From Platycnemis pennipes (lineage: Eukaryota > Arthropoda > Insecta > Odonata > Platycnemididae), in contig OW121856.1 in NCBI GenBank assembly GCA_933228895.1, forward strand, positions 100,725,027 through 100,789,026: a DNA stretch of 64,000 nucleotides. The letters are read 5' to 3'. Below, piece by piece: positions 1 to 12,600 of the stretch. The notes beneath the pieces are model-generated. The model was not told where the DNA came from. It did no database searches and worked only from the letters and a program-made list of their open reading frames with translations. Within the stretch, counting starts at the first letter, position 1; the number at the start of each line of letters is the position of its first letter. Both the position numbers and the translations under genes were made by a program.

Positions 1-128
1 CGAGAGCAGCAACGCTCCATGTGTTCAACCATGATTTTCATCTTTTTGCTGCACCTCTGGAGTTTTTCCCTGACCAGAATCTAATATCCCTGACATTTCC
101 ATGACTTTCCTGACTGGTATGAACCCTG
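1..128. mobile_element. truncated end of a DNA transposon (window edge)
   Basis: The stretch repeats TCCCTGAC/TCCTGACT-like words and ends GGTATGAACCCTG, i.e. an inverted terminus CAGGGTTCATACC. The same TCCCTGAC subterminal style is seen in the element at 41438-42874 (terminus CAGGGTGGC). Only one end is inside the window. Confidence 0.45.
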
Positions 129-295
129 ATATATCAAATCAATTATTACAATTATTTCGCACATTAAGCTCTTGTGCCCCTGTTGTTGACTGTGATCAAA
201 ATAATTTCATAAAACTGGACTACCACTTAACCACTAAAAATGTATGATATTTGAATATTACTTTTCTTACATTGATCTAAATCAAAAAAACAGTG

Positions 296-1096
296 TTCAA
301 CCCGAAGATTGGTTTTTTATAGCTGAGGGTAGAGCTCACCCAACACTAAGCAATGGGGGCATTTACGCGGAACCGAAATTACAATTTTGTACACGAAATT
401 GTTAGATGGAAAGGAAAAACTAATTTTAGTGAAAAAATTAATCTTCTAACCTCAACTATTCACTAATAAATCAAAAATTAAAATAAGCAAAAGGTGAAGC
501 CCACCGAAAAAGCTGCTGTGATAACATGACGTAATTTTCCTCCCGTCCTTAACTGCTCTTATGGGAAGGGAAGGGAGTGGAGGGGGATTCTTGGAAGGTC
601 TGCTCGCACAGATCCCGTTGCAATCACTCCCATGGGGAGAGCCAGCTGTGTCCTCCCCTTTGCGATAAGGCGAAGTAGCTTCGCGGGCTCAGTTGTGATT
701 GGACGAAGTCGTTATGCGTCAGAGGTTGCACCACGCTCACTTTTACGAAAGGGTCAAAAACATAAGTTTTCCGCCGCTTATAACTCGAGAAATAATTGAC
801 GGATCAAAAAATGGAAAAATACAGATCTTTTTATTTTACAAACTCTATCAGATCCAGCAATTAAAAAAATATGGTAAACGACCCCATTGGCATGTGAAAT
901 TCACACATTCAGGGTAGAGGGGCCAGTTCCATTCCCTGGGCCACCTGCAATTTCATACAAAGTTCTGACACACAGAAAATCAAATCATGAGGATTTTAGG
1001 TGGTGTCCAAAAATGCTCTTGCCCAGGATTTGAACCCAAGGCCCTCCGGTCAGCAGCTCAGCACTGTACCAAGTTGGCCACCATGACCCCTTAAAT
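296..1096 (-). repeat. tRNA-derived SINE, split by a MITE at 351-889
   Basis: Read on the minus strand it starts with a tRNA-like head (box B GGTTCAAATCC at about 1030-1040; TGGTGGCCAACTTGG as box A-like) and ends in the same tail as the copy at 14071-14290 (ggggccagttcc, ggtagagctcaccc). The tail is cut between 350 and 890 by the 539-bp MITE. Confidence 0.75.
351..889. mobile_element. MITE family A, copy 1 (539 bp, TIR CAATGGGG..)
   Basis: Inverted ends CAATGGGGGCATTTAC and CAATGGGGTCGTTTAC. The whole body matches the copy at 8299-8835, including a GC-richer core with gataaggcgaagtagcttcg. No protein-coding capacity is shared by both copies. It sits inside a SINE. Confidence 0.82.
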
Positions 1097-1506
1097 TGAG
1101 GTTATTTTCAATCCAAAGAATATTATTTAAATGTGCTAAATAATCCTTTCAAAAGTCCAAGAGAGTTCAAGAAATGTCAGCAGGTCTAATGACCTCCCCA
1201 TGGTAGAGAGAGGGCATCCTTTCATGCTTGTCTGCACAAACAAAAAATGCAGTTTGCTAATGGTCTAAAATGATACAAAGTATTTCATCCCCTCATCGTT
1301 GATGCGAAGCACAAAATAGATTTAGGTGGATAGCAAATATGGTGGTAATGTAAAAATAAAGATTTTTTCCACATGCAACCTGACTACTTCAAAACTTATT
1401 CTTCTATCATCAGAAGAAACATTTATCTGTAGTCATGAGATTATGGTCTTAAAGTACTTAAAATTAATTTCTTACGCAAAAAAACCTATTTTAGCCCATA
1501 TAACCC

Positions 1507-1607
1507 AATAGTACTCCGCTTCCGTTCATACCCGCATATAAAGTTTCCTGCTTATAACGTTGGTCCGGGGCAACAACCAAGGCTGAGGCTATATCGGGGT
1601 TATACTG
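1507..1607. mobile_element. pogo/Tc1-like MITE end
   Basis: Ends ATATCGGGGTTATACTG followed by TA, i.e. an inverted CAGTATAACCCCGATATAG terminus of the pogo/Tigger type. The opposite end is not clear. Confidence 0.4.
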
Positions 1608-1697
1608 TACGGTGATAATAGCACAACATAAAAATTAATATTCAAGGAATTAAAGAGGATTAGTTATTACCCATTCCTAGTAGATCATATGACTCAC

Positions 1698-1820
1698 CTT
1701 AAAATGACAATTCCTTCACAAAGGAATCCCAGTGGATATAAAGGGAGCCATATTGTATACCGCAGCCATGTCAGAAATCCTATATCATAGTGATACACCT
1801 GCGTCACATAGTATGGATAC
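1698..1820 (-). CDS. HACD3: HACD3 coding exon 8 (catalytic Tyr and Glu)
   Basis: 123 bp, acceptor GAACAG, donor GTGAGT. Encodes YPYYVTQVY, LTWLRYTIWLPLYPLG and FLCEGIVIL. The Tyr of LYPLG and the Glu seven residues later match the catalytic pair of the family. Ends in a split Arg codon; the next exon is not in the window. Confidence 0.94.
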
Positions 1821-4800
1821 CTGTTCAAAGGAGACAATAGAAAAAGATCAATATTTTCATTGCATACACAAATTAATAAATCATGTATACAGGATATGGA
1901 AACTGAAACACTGAATCTCAATAATATAATTTTAAGGGAGGGGGTACTGAGGATCAAAGTGAATGTAAAATATTGCTTGACTATTAATATTAAAAATTAT
2001 TCTTCGACTACTAATTTTTGGCTTCTTTTGGAAAATTTCTTATCACTTTCAGTATTTTAGTGGTATGTGATACAGAGCCAAAACTGATTCCTCTACCTTT
2101 ACGAAGAGGCCCAATGGGGAATTCTGCATGACTTTTCTAAAGACTTTGTATCAGCAAGGAGCTGCATTATTCACAGCAAAGAATTAGAGGCTACCTAGCC
2201 AAATCCCTTATAAATTACAATACATAAACATATCATTCTATCATGCCATAAAGTAATCCAATTGTCTGTGAGAAAGAAGGTATTCTAAAATACCTACCGA
2301 AACACCTCCACTACGCTCCATATAAAAAATAGGTAAAATATTACAGGTTTTGTATGCATTCTCGGCTCTGTTTCGATCAAACAAAACAAAATTATTCCTC
2401 TTCCTCCAACCTAAAATAAAAAAACTTAACAGTTAAATGAAGCAACATTAAAATTGAAACTAAGGACCAACAAAATCTCAGATGCAACCCAAACCTGGAT
2501 CAATGGAGCCATGACCCCTCCTTTGGTGTATCCGAAAAGTGGATGCATTACTTCCAAGAACTGAATCAGCTGGCAAAATTTAAGGGCAGGACCAACAGCT
2601 TCATAAGTTCCATCCATTGATGCTACAAAAGAATGGGAAAGAATTACTTCAAATGAAGGAGTTTATGACAAGTTCTATTATTAATAATAATAAAAGGTCT
2701 TTACTGGGGCGAGATTGAGACAAAACTGTCCCTTCTGCCATCCAACCCCTAAATTCCTTGAATATTAATTACATTAATTAGAATACGTTAGAAAATTCTG
2801 TGAGGTAAGAACTAATTTACTCATAGATTTAGTGTAGTAAATAATAGATACATTATTTGAGCATTTTAGACTGTAAAGAAAAAGATGAGCAATTTCACAT
2901 GTAGCATACAGAAAATAAGGTGTGGACTAGCTGAACGTATTTCACTTAAACTGTTCTCAGTAGCCAATTAATATAGAGTACCTACCTCATCACCATTCTT
3001 GGATGTCCACATTAAATTAACATCAACATGGATGTCAACATTAAAGCATGCACAAGGTGTTTGCCAATGAAAAAATATCTTTCCCTGCCAGGATTTGAAA
3101 CAAGGGACCTGGCATTGGAGGCCAGTACTCTAACCACCACACCAACTCACCCCCTACCTCTACAAAATTTCAAGGACATGTATTTTTCTACTCTGGGATC
3201 AGCACTTAAGTTCTACATTCAGGTCTCATTACCCATCACTAGAGGCAAGAATTTATGGTAAATAAAACTCTCAAATTTCGTCATTAAAAATGACCCATTT
3301 CGGGATAAAAAATGGGATATAGCCCTAAATTTCGGTGTATAAAAAATATTGATTCATCCGAGATTTCTCAAACGCCATTTGGTGATACATTGCATTACTA
3401 TATTGATGACTGTTCCGGAGAAAAGTTATTTTCATTTTAATGTATTTGAGTGAGTTTAATTTAGTTTCGGTTTAATTTAGTAATTCGGCAGTTGCAGTAC
3501 TTGCACATTAATATTTTCTTCTGTTTATCAAAAACATAGAAACCTTCTCTACGAAACTGATTTTCGCGGTCAAACACAGTTACTGCTTTCGGCATTTTCC
3601 TTAGGGCAATTTACGCATCATAGAAATACTTCTGCTATCGATCTCTGATTAGCTATTAAATTAAGTCTCAAGTAAATAACAAATAATATTGCATGTGGAC
3701 AAACTGCAATAATCTCTAGAAAGCAAAAGTCTCAAGCCGAGTTCACATGGGAGCGGAATAGACGGAACAGGCAGAAAGCAGAAAAGCATCTAGCCAATCA
3801 CAAACCGTTCCGTCTATTCCACTCTCATGTGAACCCGGCTACCACGGGGACTACAATGTAATGTACTGACTACAATGTAATCACTAATGTATCATTCGTG
3901 CCGGCTTCATGGATAATGTTCGAAATCGCGCTGCGAAAACGAGAAAAACAAAACAAACGAATATCGCTTGGCGACTATATGAAATTTAGGTGCTCGGACG
4001 AATGAAGATGAGATTACAAGAGGAATTATGATAAAAATAACTCCTTTGATGGTTTGATTCACAATTAAAGGTCAAAGAACCCTAAGATTTATAAAATCAT
4101 TGGATGCGTAAGTACATGTAAAACGCGTCTGATGATTAATATTGTACGGGCATTTGAATGCTTTGAAATGGAAGGTTTCCATCAGCGGCTAAAATGACCG
4201 ATTTTAATAGTCGGAAGCAGTAATACTTCGTGGAGAAATGAGAAAACAAGTGAGGGAGCAAGAACAAAAATTATCACCGAATATTCCATTCGGTGGAGGT
4301 AGTTTCGCGGTCTCGGGGGGTTCACTCTTAGTACAAAGTGCTGAGGTTTGTCGAAAATAATGTGGTTCGATACAAAGATGTTTCCCTCAGTTACATGCTT
4401 GAATTTTGGCCGGTGATGAGGATTTTACGATGAAAAGATGTTCCATAGGTAGAGGTTTTACTATATATTCAACATTTTCGCAAAATAACCCGTAAAAATT
4501 CTAAAAAATCGCATTATTTTCGCTCAGGAGAATGTATTTCGCGTTATCCCAAATAATATTCATATTTCGCGTCATTTCGCGAAAAAATCGTTTTGCGAAA
4601 AATTCGTGGCTCTACCCATCACTAGATAAAAACAGCCACCCAACATATGCGTGATAATTGTTTACTTTTTGGGAACTTCCACTACCAAAGTTCGGTCTAG
4701 TAAATTTTCTCTACAAATATTTACTTTTTTTACTGTTTGCTAGCCTAGGTGGTGGGTGGTGGGCATTATAAACGGGCTTGACTGTATAGTAATGAAGAAA

Positions 4801-6633
4801 ATCAAAATACATATGCTAACCTATGGGTTGATTCACTTCTTAGTAGATTAGATTAAATTTAATAAAGACACTTACCAGGTCCATCACGGAAATATCTGAT
4901 CCCCATTACAGTTAGTATGTAGATATAGCCAACAAATTGAAACAGGTTGTAGATGGCTAGGTACACCTTTTTAAAATCCTCTGAAATAAAAAATTCCAAC
5001 AATTAAAACATTAATTTTTTACCAAATATGAATGTAGGTACATACTATATAGATAATTCATGTAAATGACGAATAAAAAACCATTCATCTCCACCACCAG
5101 GTTCATCACCAAAGAAAATGATTAATTCATTCTGATGCACTTTGACCGTTAAATTAATATTTGATCCATTTCTATTAGCTATTCACTACGTTTTTAAAAT
5201 TAAAGTTCACTAGGAGGAAGTTCCCTAAGCACTGGAATTCAGACATTTTATGTGGCACAGAATATGAAAAAATATATGATCTCTAATTAAATTACAGACA
5301 ACTATCATTGACATTCCCATCTTGTGAAATTCTTGAGAACATAAGAGTAAGTGATGTAATGCAGATAAGCCTATGCTTGAAATATGATGCCTCAGCTACA
5401 ACATTTAATATCATATCATTCAATGGTAGTAACCATCTGCTATTATATTTAATACTTTTTTAAATTTCAAGTCAGGATTCAAGAATAAGATCTAATTCCA
5501 CCATATCATTGTACATATCAAATCAATCAATAAAATACTTTAATGAAATTCCCAACAACAGCTTTTTACAAATTCTTAAACACTAGTACATAATTAATGT
5601 CCCCTTAATGCCAGACTATCACGAGATAAGTAAAGGTCAACTTTATTCATTGAGAAATCAGGGGTCAAACTATACACAAGTACACACTCAATTATTCATG
5701 CTTGACACGAAGAGGATTCCATATGACTCTACATTGGCTGGCATTTTAATTAACTGTGACTATTATTTTTAAATTGCTGATATATAAATAGAGATGGGTA
5801 AATTACCGTAATTTTCAATTGAGGTAAATTACCGTAATTTTCGAAAATTACCGTAATTTTAAGTTTTGAGCTGCAAATCCTTATCAGAGGACTCCAAACG
5901 AAATCAAATAGCATTGAGATATAAATGCCAACGCTTATATCAAACATATCACGACGTTTATCTATTATAACACATTAAAAAAATTAAAACGTAATTGGCA
6001 GCAACATGCAATTTGCCTCTCTTTTGTCACACTATGAGAAATTTTCGTTCCAAAGATATACCTCTGCGCAATGTGCATTTGTTATTTTACTCTGAATTAA
6101 TTGGAATCAATCATGGACACAGTGTAAACAAAATCGTTTTAGCTTCTTAATTTATAATATTACCCATTCCAATGGTTTCTTCGTGAGGAAGAAATTTTCT
6201 GAAAAAGAACTTTTCTGAAAATTACAATTTATTACGGTAATTTTTCAGGGGTGTTGGTAATTTACGAAAAACACCACGGTAATTTACGAAAATTACCACG
6301 GTAATTTACCAAGTTGCCCATCTCTATATATAAAAATGGATATAAAAAACTAGCTTCTTATAATTATACATAATTACCACAAAAAACAAAACTGAAATAG
6401 ATTTACCAATTTTCTTACAAGATGTCAAGATAAGTAGAGTATGGTGAAAGTCTTATGGTCACTTCCTTCTCTTGAAATATGATGCCTCAGCTACAACATT
6501 AAATATATGCCATTCAATTGTAGTTACCATCTGCTATAATATTTCATTTTTATGAAGGAAGTGACCGTAGCTATAGACAGCTAAGGTCACTTCCTTCTCT
6601 TCCCCTCTCCCCCAATCTTCTCATCACCTAACC

Positions 6634-6667
<34 letters not shown>

Positions 6668-9600
6668 TTACTTCCCTTCATTTCTCCAATTCTCACTCCT
6701 CCACCCACCACACTGTTACGACTATATGACCTGGTGAATATATAAGGCTGCTGCACAGATATGTTTGTACCTTGAGAATGACAACAATTGTCGAAACCAA
6801 GGTCAGTTTATTAAAAGTTGCATGGAATTGACAAAAGCTTTTATTTTATTCATTACTATGAAAGTCTTAGGGATTATTTTCACCCTGATTCATCTAGGAT
6901 GACTAGTTTCATTAGCATTACAGCCAGCTTTTTCAGGTCAAAAGAATACACAAAGCAGCCATCTCAAATAGGTATTTCTCCAAGCCAGAGCTCTTTGACA
7001 GGTTGGTATTCTCATGCCCATGAATGCCTTCTATCAAACATCACAAATTATGTAAATTTTTTCAATAATATCAACTGACAATGCAGTTTAGTAAGTAATT
7101 AAGGCACTCCAGTTTAATAAGTAATTAAGGAACTCTGTAATCAAACCAGGAAAATGTTGGCTATCTTCTATCACTTGAGCCCTTCCAAAGGCATAGGCGT
7201 ATCTAGAAGCGTCTGAAGGGGGGTCACCACGGGAGGGTATGGATACCCCCCATGTAAACCGGGGTTACAGGAATTTTGAAAAATATACATCTTAAAATGA
7301 CATTTTGAAGGTGTTCCTAACCTTGAAATTTCCTTAGTAATTGCATGTTTTGAATCAAATTTTTTAAAAATTGTTTTTAAATGAAGCCACTAAATTGTGA
7401 GGTTTTAGGCCTTATGAGGGTAACTTTGTTCTTTTTTTATATACATTTGAGAAAAACCTGCTATAACTTGAACGATTAGTGAAAAACGACGATATTTTAA
7501 AATACTTTATGCTATTCATATTACCTATAATCTTACGAGTAATGTTAGTTCAACTAGGCTTGGGAAAACATTAATTTTAATAAATATAATTAATTTTATA
7601 CGTACTACACACTTATGGTTCACACTTTAGGAGGAAATCATTTTTATAAGTCTAATTACAAAGGAGATTTAAATTATACTCTTTTTAATTAATAAAATTT
7701 ACATTTCAGTGTTTTAATAAAATAGGACTTTTATATGTAAGGAAACTCTATATTGTACAACATTTTCAGATTCTTAGTAGCATACCTATAAAGTAGGCCT
7801 ACGTAATGATTTTTTAAAAATGTTACGAAGTATAATACCGAGTACAAACAGCAAACTAACTCGAAGGCAGAGTGCTTCATCAAGGGGCCAGATAGAAGCC
7901 CCTTCACTCTGCTTTTCGATTACTTTATACCTATTTGTGGTGTGACCATTCAATTTGCGTAGGAAACATGTAGACAATTTTGTTCCTAGCCTTCCAAATT
8001 AGAAGACGTGAGCCTCGGCACTCTCTGAGTAGTAGTCAAGGAACGATGATCGAACAGCTTTCATTGTCTTCTCTTATTGATTACGGAGAAAAAAACCCAA
8101 CGGAAAGACCAGACGGACAGTGGCGTAGCCAGGTTTTGGGTCTAAAGGGTGCCGGGGGGGGCAAATTTTTATGGGGTGGCAACTTATAAATTCACCAGTT
8201 TACTAAACTTAACATAATGTTTTGTACTTTTACCGTATTATTTTGTTCGTAATATGCTATGATCCAAACTTGTAGACCTTGTAAAATTTATCGCTGATAA
8301 TGGGGGTGTTTACTCGGAACCGAAACCACAATTTTGTGCACGAAATTGTTAGATGGAAACGAAAAAAGAATTTTAGTGAAAAAATTAATCTTCTAACCAC
8401 AACCATTCACTCATAAATCAAAAATTAAAATAAGCAAAAGGTGACGCCCACCGAAAAAGCTACTGTGGTAACATTGACGTCATTTTCTCCCGTCCTTGAC
8501 TGCTTTTCGTGGAAGCGAAGGGAGTCGAAGGGGATTCTCGGAAGGTCTGCTCGCACAGAACCTGTCGCAACCTCTCTGGTTGGCAGAGCCAGCTTTGTCC
8601 CCCCCTTTGCGATAAGGCGAAGTAGCTTCGCGGGCTCAGTTGTGATTGGACGAAGTCGATTAACGTCAGAGGTTGCACAACGCCTACTTTTCCGAAAGGG
8701 TTAAAAACATCAGTTTTTCGCCGCTTATAACTCGAAAAATAATTATCGGATCAAAAAACTGAAAAATATGGGTCTTTTTATTTCACAAACTCTATCAGAT
8801 TCAGCAATAAAAAAAGTATGGTAAACGACCCCATTAAGTTATGAGATTACATATTTGAGGCTTTAAAATGGAAACATTCACAGGCTTAGGGGTGCCAGAA
8901 TACAGGGGTCAGGGGGGACATTCGCCCCATCTGATACCCCCTGGCTACGATACTGCATACGGAAATACACATCCCATTACACGTGAGTGTATTTCCGCAA
9001 CCAGCCTCCCCAGCTTTGTGACACGGGACTCGAGGAGGTCGCTCTTCGCCCTGCTCTTGAGACTAGCTACAGAGGACCGGCCAGCTATGCTACTCTACTC
9101 ACTCTATAAGTTTTATGCATTCTCTCGGCATTTGAGTGAATAAAATAGGGGAGGGTATAAAAGTATCGTTCACAAAAATCTAAGCGATGTAGAGGTCCAC
9201 GCCGATCATGCTGCCACCATCCAGGTCGGAAGAGGGTCGGCCGCCACTGCCGACGAAAATGTATTCGGCATCAAAGTCTATACAATTCACCCTTACTGAC
9301 TTAGGCAATAGACTCGTCTTTCAGCAAAAATTACTCAGCGAAGTCCTGTGCTGTCTGTCTACTGTTATAGTTTCAATGTAGAAGCCTCGTAAAGTTTATG
9401 GAGCATGTAAAATCAATGTGTAGTGCAGTAGTTTGGTAGTTGCCTTATTTGTTGCCTTGCAGGTAGGTTGGTAGATTTGGATTTATAGGGTGCGTCGACA
9501 ATTAAGGTCATTTTGCACCATGCACAATTTAATTTATATTAATAAATATGCAGAAATATAAATATAGAGTAAAAAACAATGGCAGTATAAAAAGTGCAAA

Positions 9601-12600
9601 TGTATGAAAATATATTAGATTTTACTTATGAGGTTAGTTTCCTTAAAAAAGTAATGACATGGCTTAGGTGATCAGCATCATTGCCTATAACTGCCTTGCA
9701 AAAGATAAAAAACTTTTAAACTAAAGTGTATGATATAATCACACCATTAGCATGTGTTAAACACATAAGTTTTACGTCTTTTTAATCAATGGGGGAGGGG
9801 GTTACAACCCCCAAAACCCCCCCTGGATATGCTTATGCCCAAAGGTGATATTATGAGATTACCTATGCCATATACATATATTAAGTAATAGTTGATGAAC
9901 ACTGATACCCATTTATGATAAAGTTTTCTTTTCAGCAGAGGTTAGGAGCCCTGGATATTTATGCAATAGTAGATTTTTCAGGGACTTCCCCTTTGTACAT
10001 GCTTCCTATTATATTTTCAGGCAAACTGTCTTTTAATTATATGGAAGTCTGAATGCTTTGATGAACTAATTATTCTCAATTACCAAACTGTGTTAAACTG
10101 TGTTCTATTTTATTGTCAGTCAAGATAATGAAGTAGGGTTTTGTCCACATCTATATCGAATTAACTGAGGTCCTTAAAATGACCCTAGTTTCTACTGCCT
10201 TCAACTACAACTACATGTGACCGGAGTAGCAAGTCTCAAGCCATGAAAATATGTTCAAAACAAAAAAAATCCAGCATAAAAAATAAAAAAGGGAGATTTT
10301 TTGGCAAATGGTTTTTTTGTGTTGTGGTTGGTTTTACATGGTTATCCACTTTCAACAGTGGTTTCTTTAACAGGGTTATGAAAGTTCGAGAGGCAATGAA
10401 GGACATTGATAAAGGCATACATTTAGCAGAGCTCATGAAATCAGCTAGCTTTATGAGCTATAATCAAGCATCATGGATTACATCAGACCAAGAACACAAT
10501 CACTGTTACATTCATTACACATACAGAGTAAAATTTGGAATGAAGATTAATTATAAGTAATTGAAGTAATGAGACTTTCCATGAGAAAGATGCCAAGATA
10601 AAATATGAGTCTTTAGGGATGTGCTAGGAGAGGAAAAAAAATTCTGATACTTGGGCAGTATTTTGGAAGAACGGGAGCATAACAATTAAGATCTGTATTT
10701 GGAAATTCACTTTAGCAAAACAGGATATCACAAACAGGAGAGAACTTATGAGTGAAACCATGAGCAAAGGTGCCAGATAATAGAACTTACAACAGTTGAC
10801 CTTTATTTAACTCAGAGTAGATATATTCCATTAAAATCTTCCAAAACTGATAAAAAGGATTTGTGGCCCATTTTGGAAGTATGATTCAAGAAAACATCAA
10901 ATCCAGGTAATATTTCCCAGACGTGAAAAAGTGAACGAAGAGATCATCCCATAGCACATAACTTTCAGATATCACTTCCAAACCACTAAATTCTATTAGA
11001 TGATGAAAGCAACATTCTGAAAAGATTAAAACAATTCACTGCCACCATAATAATGTCTATTTTGAAACAAAATCTGCTGAAAGCTGGTTTCCATGCAAAT
11101 TGCCATCCACACAAGTTCCACAGGGTATATTTTCATCTTTTGTTCTTATTTTAAAAACTATCAGATTCGACAATAAAACTGTATGGTAAATGACCCCATT
11201 GCCATATATTAGAGCCGTGTTGTTTCCTAAATATGATCTTATAGACATAACTCCATGCAAATGTAAAAAGAAGGTTAATGGCTTTAGGCATAAACTACAA
11301 ATTATTTTTTATTTGCCTTTTTTAAGGTGAAGTCAAGGTATCTGGGTAATTTTTTTAACAATTCCATAAAATAATAGAAATGGTAAACATGATTTCAAAA
11401 GCGTAACATGGCTACCAAATGTGGGTGTCAATATTCATTCTTATGAATGTTGATTTTGATTGCTTTAGTAGTGTAATTAGTGAAACACCATTTTTTTAAA
11501 CACCATGGATCTTAAGTAGCTTTGACAACTATTAGTAAGTAGTAAGCTGAGTAAGGCCAATTCTTAAAAACTCTGGATTCAAACACAGCTGGTGTGCCTA
11601 TTAAATTGCTTTTGGTGCCATATATATTTTTTTGTCCCAATTTACACTGCATTCCTTTTTAAGTAAGTATTTCACTGAGTGTATCTTAATTTTGTCAGTT
11701 TAAGTATTAGTTATGTCTATCATGACACTAAATAATTCAAAATGTATCAGAAAATAACTAAAAGGAGAACATACATATGAAATAAATATGGAATCACTAA
11801 CTATTCATTCTAAATTAGATATTGTACCAAAATTCTAATCATGACAATTTTCAGGTTTCACCGCATGATAATATTTAGGTGAAAAGTTTCGTTTACATTA
11901 CAGTAGATGTTTCCAGGTCAAGATGCTTGCCAAGACTAAGAAGCATAAAAGTTTATGCAGTTCATTCAAATAAAAATCATTGTGATGTTACGCCAAGGTC
12001 AGTATATTTTAAGCATGACTTGAGTCTAAAAAAAAACAAGATTTTACATCCACAGAAAAACATAAATGTGCACTCAAAAAAATATGCCCAGGAAATAAGC
12101 TTAAATAATATTAAATGGATAAAAATTACTGTTATATGTCCTCCCAAACATTCCACATACTTACTGTATTTTCCTCAAAAAAATAAAGTTGTGGTTTACA
12201 CCTAGTAAGAACATAAATGCTGAGTGATCTTGAACTAATTAATTCAAATAAATTTTTTTAATAAATTTCATTTTAAAAATTAAGGATAAGTGATGATTCA
12301 AGTTACACTCACTTGTTTGTACATTTTGATGCTTATGCACACAGCACTTCATAATTTCAAAGAAATAATAAAACTCTTCAAGTGCAATGTTCTGCTATTA
12401 AACAGGTGTTGGCAGTGGCACTCATGAGTTGACTTGTTTCCATAACCAATACTCAACAATGATTGTTTAAATTTATGCTGTAACTAAGACATGCAGAATC
12501 AACAGATGCATTATCTGATAAGAACTTGTAGTGATATCAAATTAGTTTTCAAACATCTTACTGCAGGACATTTAGCTTTAATTATAACTTTTTGAAAACT

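Larger units (their letters stand above)
7192..9837. mobile_element. hAT-like element (2646 bp) hosting two nested insertions
   Basis: Inverted ends CATAGGCGTATCTAG and CATAAGCATATCCAG, flanked by near-identical 8-bp repeats TCCAAAGG (7184-7191) and CCCAAAGG (9838-9845). No transposase recognised. Contains the elements at 8118-8955 and 8299-8835. Confidence 0.7.

Noticed and set aside
6635..6665. Poly-C tract as a functional element
   Set aside because: Simple homopolymer, probably slippage or an assembly effect.
10243..10560. 105-aa ORF on the plus strand
   Set aside because: Lys-rich, no known motif, no supporting splice context; length expected by chance in this AT-rich sequence.
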